NCBI GenBank assembly: GCA_047495785.1
Contig: JBLDXI010000074.1
Span: 682,001 to 746,000, forward strand
Source of the DNA: Lepidodermella squamata
Lineage: Eukaryota; Gastrotricha
Direction of reading: 5' to 3'
DNA: 64,000 bases
A program made the translations under genes and the position numbers. Positions 60,762 to 64,000 of the stretch are shown here, piece by piece. The number at the start of each line of letters is the position of its first letter. Within the stretch, counting starts at the first letter, position 1. Under the pieces are notes generated by a model that worked only from the letters and a program-made list of their open reading frames with translations, was not told the DNA's origin and did no database searches.

Positions 60762-61714
60762 GAGAGCTCTTTAATAATCGTATTCTATTAAAGACTGCGA
60801 GCACAAAGGGGTTGATAGTGTATGCGCAATGAAAACTGAGCATTCATTTACCAATATGTCTCTGAGCACTTTGGGATCGACCTTAAACCTTGGGAGTATG
60901 AGCAAGCCGGCAAGGTAAGAATACAGCATCTTCTGGAAATTTTTCAATATTTTGCTAATGGCACTGAGATCTCATGCAAAGACCAAAGTAGGTTCCCCAA
61001 CCTAGGGGCATCTTGGGGGTAATTTTCAAATAAAATGGCCCCCCTGCGGTTTTATCCGGCTTACCCGCTAGACCTTTTCAGACGGCAGGTAATGCTCCAT
61101 TTCTCTACAGTATACAGTATACTTCGTATAGGCATGAAGTAGAAGCAAAGCGGTTTTGTAATAATTGAAAGAATCGAATTAGCAATTTCGCAAAATACGT
61201 CTTAATAGGCTGGTCTTAAGAACGGATTGCCAGCTAGTGGAATTACCAACATCTTTTACACAATGGTCACACCTTACTATTATCTTGCTAAAAAGTAACT
61301 AGCCATTTCAACTAGCTAGAACTAGTCATCAAACGTAGTAATCTGATACGTCTCTTCCTAATCACCAGCTGATAGCTGGTAAAAGCACTTAACGGCACTC
61401 GGCTGCGATAAATGTGGAGGCTTTAATTTCAAGATAGTGTGGTTATGAGCTGAATAGTTATTGAAACAAGATACCAGTACCAAGTTCAAAGCGCCAAAAG
61501 CATTTTCACATTTCACCTCGTCAAAATCATAATACAGTATTCGAATTTCAGTCCCTAGTACACTTTCGGCAAATTCAATCCTATCGTCTCCTTCTGTAAG
61601 CTACTTTATTAAGAACCTGGTATGTTTATTGTGTCATTAGAAACAAACTTTGTTGAATTCTATGCGAAAAGCGCGATTTGGGCATAAAAAGTTGCACTGA
61701 TTATATCCCTACAA
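60762..61714. other. Divergent intergenic region between AIG1 copies
   Basis: 953 bp between the truncated and intact AIG1-type genes, which point away from each other. It holds a CAGTATACAGTATAC repeat near 61109. No other feature. Confidence 0.4.
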
Positions 61715-62745
61715 ATGGGCGATTCAGTAATCAGTGACAAGGAAGTTACAATCGAGCGTCTCATCTTGGTTGTTGGAACTACAGGCACAGGTAAATCGAC
61801 CATTATCAACATGCTGCACAATCAGGACGCCAGCAAGGATTCATGCAAGAAGCCATGCGAAGTTTCCTCGACCGCAAAATCAGCGACAAAAAAGCCGCAA
61901 TGGATTTTAATTGAGAAAATGAACACGCTTGTTGCCGATACAGTTGGTTTCGGGGATAGTGGGTCTCAAGAATCTGAACTGAAATCGAATTTGTCAACTT
62001 TTATGAAAAGGACAAGACTCGGCTTGCATGGCGTTGTCATAGTGATGAAATTCGGCCGCGTTACAGCTGGAGAACGAGAGAACTTGAAAATCATCTCAAG
62101 CATGTTCAAATCTCAATTGGCCTCCAACTGCATAGTTGTTGCTACGCATTACGGTGGGGAAATGGATGAGGAGTCTCGAAAGCAAACTATAACCGATTGG
62201 ACTCGAGGTAATAATATCAAGCTTTCGAATCCATCACAATATTATACAATCATGTAAGGGCAGGAGATCACCAAATGCCGCAGTTCTTTAGTGATATTGG
62301 CAATCGGGTGATCCTCACCGACAATGGATTGGGCAGATCTGCTGAGAAGAATGAAGGTATCCGAAGAAATTGCCTCAACCAGCTGAACAATTTCATCAAG
62401 ACGCGTCAAACCAAGTTTTTTCCCGAGCCGGATGGTCTCGCCGAAGCGTGGGTCAGCAGCCTGCGTTATTATTACGAGAGACTCAGCGCTACATCGCGAG
62501 ACGAAAAAAAGAGAGAGGCCACCGAGAGCATTGGCAAAGAAGGTGACTTAACCATTGGCAATTGCGACATATGTAAGAAAGACATACGCGTTGAACAATG
62601 GGGCCAGGCAACATGTCAGCATTCTTTTCATTACTCCTGCGTTTCGGGCAAGCCGAACCAAGGAGAGCGCAACTGCCCGATTTGCAAGAAGCCGATAAGG
62701 AATGTCTTTCGGCCTAAATTGCAGGCCGATCTAGTTGGAACTTGA
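61715..62745 (+). CDS. AIG1/GIMAP-like GTPase fused to a C-terminal RING-H2 finger
   Basis: Two exons, 61715-62207 and 62264-62745 (324 aa). The 56-bp intron (GTAATA...GGGCAG) removes an in-frame stop and restores frame, giving TRGDHQMPQFF. The GTPase part has G1 GTTGTGKST (about 21-29), G3 DTVGFGDS and the G4-like THYG of AIG1 proteins, then NRVILTDNG. The C-terminus has C265-x2-C268-x13-C282-x-H284-x2-H287-x2-C290-x11-C302-x2-C305, a complete RING-H2 pattern of E3 ubiquitin ligases. AIG1 GTPases are linked to immune-cell survival in vertebrates and to stress or immune responses elsewhere. The fusion suggests a nucleotide-switched ubiquitin ligase (inference). A broken relative lies 1 kb upstream. 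Confidence 0.8.
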
Positions 62746-62822
62746 AACTTGAACTTGGCTTCTATAAACCATTGCGAATGTGCTATCATACAATGAGTTT
62801 GAAAGAAACATGGAACAAGTCA

Positions 62823-63836
62823 GCAGAGGGGTTTTTTTTATTCGCAACACTTCGAACAGTATATATTGTGTTTAGTGTATTGTCGTTCGAAAATAGCACT
62901 CTCTACAAAAAATGCAATAACTTTCTCAGCGTTCGACAATTCGCTATATTTTATACGGTATAAAGTGTATTTTTCCAGCACATTATTTTTGAATCTGTAC
63001 AAAATACAGAAATTGTAAACCAATCGCAAATGTGACTTTGTTTATCGGGCAAAATCGGTGTGGAGGGTTCGTCTCCTCGTGGGGTCAAGCCATTTTTTTC
63101 TTATAATTTTCGCCCCGAGGGGTTTTTTTTATTCGCAACAGAAAATACAGCTACAGCTACAGTTTGTTGCATTCGATAATTCGCTACAGAAATACTGTAT
63201 TTCTCCTGTATTTTCTACGCATTCGAATAAAAAATACAGAAAATACAGCCCTATTTTTCCTACAAAAAATACAGCCAGAAAAAGTGTGCAAAGTGTAGAA
63301 ATGGGGCTGCTTGTGCGCATAAAAAGTGCCGGGGCAAAAATAAGAAGAAAAAAATGGCTTGACCTCTTGAGGAGTCGAACCCTCCACACCGATTCGCCCG
63401 ATAAACTAAGTCAAATTTACGAATGGCGTATAATTTCTGCATTTTGCACAGATTCAAAAATCAAGTGCTGGAAAAATACACTTTATACTGTATAAAATAT
63501 AGCAAATTTACGAACGCGTGGAAATTATTGCATTTTTTGTAGAAAATGCCATTTTCGAACGACAATACACAAAATACAGTATATGCTGTTCGAAGTGTTG
63601 CGAATAAAAAAAAACCCCTCCGGCACTTTTTATGCGCACAAGCAGCCCCATTCTACACTTTGCACACTTTTTCTGGCTGTATTTTTTAGGAAAAATAGGG
63701 CTGTATTTTCTGTATTTTTTATTCGAATTCGTAGAAATTACAGGAGAAATACAGTATTTCTGTAGCGAATTATCGAATGCAACAAACTGTAGCTGTAGCT
63801 GTATTTTCTGTTGCGAATAAAAAAAACCCCTCTGCT
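62823..63836. mobile_element. Nested inverted-repeat (MITE/SINE-like) element
   Basis: Outer ends are reverse complements starting AGCAGAGGGG and continuing into TTTTATTCGCAACA. The same terminal word occurs again internally at about 63117 (direct) and 63598-63620 (inverted). The layout is A (62823-63060), x, B (63115-63340), x', inverted A (63390-63613), inverted B (63615-63836). Copies of x carry GGTTCGTCTCC and, on the minus strand, GGTTCGACTCC, the latter an exact Pol III B-box. No transposase is present. Open frames inside it are artefacts of the palindrome. Confidence 0.75.
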
Positions 63837-64000
63837 ACGAAATTTGCTTTCACCATCAATAAAATTTATCATCCCTATGAACCTACCCACGCTACAGGTT
63901 GTTTCCGCTTCACACACGCTTGCAGTGTTGAAGTGAGTAATCTTCAAGCCTATTAACGACCCAGACGAAGGCACTTCATAAGTTTTCATTAGTTCTCCGC
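63837..64000. other. End of window
   Basis: Short unassigned sequence after the inverted-repeat element; no feature supported. Confidence 0.4.

Noticed and set aside
62208-62275. Frameshift or stop between GTPase and RING halves
   Set aside because: A 56-bp GT-AG intron restores the frame with a sensible junction (TRGDHQ).
63062-63385. tRNA gene
   Set aside because: Only a T-arm-like B-box is present; the acceptor stem, anticodon arm and correctly spaced A-box are missing.
63058-63989. Several 60-145 codon frames on both strands
   Set aside because: They fall in the inverted-repeat element and mirror each other.
1-64000. CRISPR arrays, prokaryotic operons or phage features
   Set aside because: None seen; gene structure is eukaryotic throughout.

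Overview
The window is nuclear DNA from a small-genome invertebrate. Genes are split by many short GT-AG introns (often 45-60 bp), intergenic gaps are mostly 0.3-2 kb, and the proteins are animal families: cyclin E, CDT1, SLC26 transporters, CCP/sushi receptors, discoidin (F5/8C) proteins, a class C GPCR, a Ly6-like protein and a GIMAP-like GTPase. A TSNAXIP1-like coiled-coil gene hints at a lineage that keeps motile cilia or flagellated sperm. A tardigrade or another compact-genome protostome would fit, but the sequence alone does not settle the phylum.

Layout. 1-1.9 kb: TSNAXIP1-like gene, probably 5' partial. 2.2-31.5 kb: seven tandem SLC26 (prestin/sulfate-permease type) genes, A to G, all on the + strand. 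Each has the transporter core, a STAS domain and a long disordered serine-rich tail. Copies C, D and E are very alike and the outer copies are divergent. An antisense gene of unknown family (403 aa) lies wholly inside one intron of copy A. 33-37.4 kb: CDT1 (- strand) and cyclin E (+ strand) stand head to head across a 965-bp region carrying two perfect E2F-type sites. Each protein also carries a likely cell-cycle degron. 38-52.4 kb: two paralogous six-CCP single-pass receptors flank a 1,737-aa PAN/F5-8C/LamG surface or secreted protein. 53-57 kb, - strand: a two-exon Ly6/three-finger protein and an intronless GABA-B-like class C receptor. 59-60.2 kb: a 17-beta-HSD-type dehydrogenase. 60.5-62.7 kb: a truncated AIG1-type P-loop fragment (- strand) and an intact AIG1 GTPase fused to a RING-H2 finger (+ strand). 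62.8-63.8 kb: a nested inverted-repeat element.

Several structures were rebuilt from splice sites and reading phase: the nested gene, the Ly6-like gene, the AIG1-RING gene, both sushi genes, the discoidin gene, CDT1 and cyclin E. For all of these the coding lengths come out as whole codons. SLC26 exon maps are less complete and are given as spans. Family names rest on motif recognition; no database search was possible.
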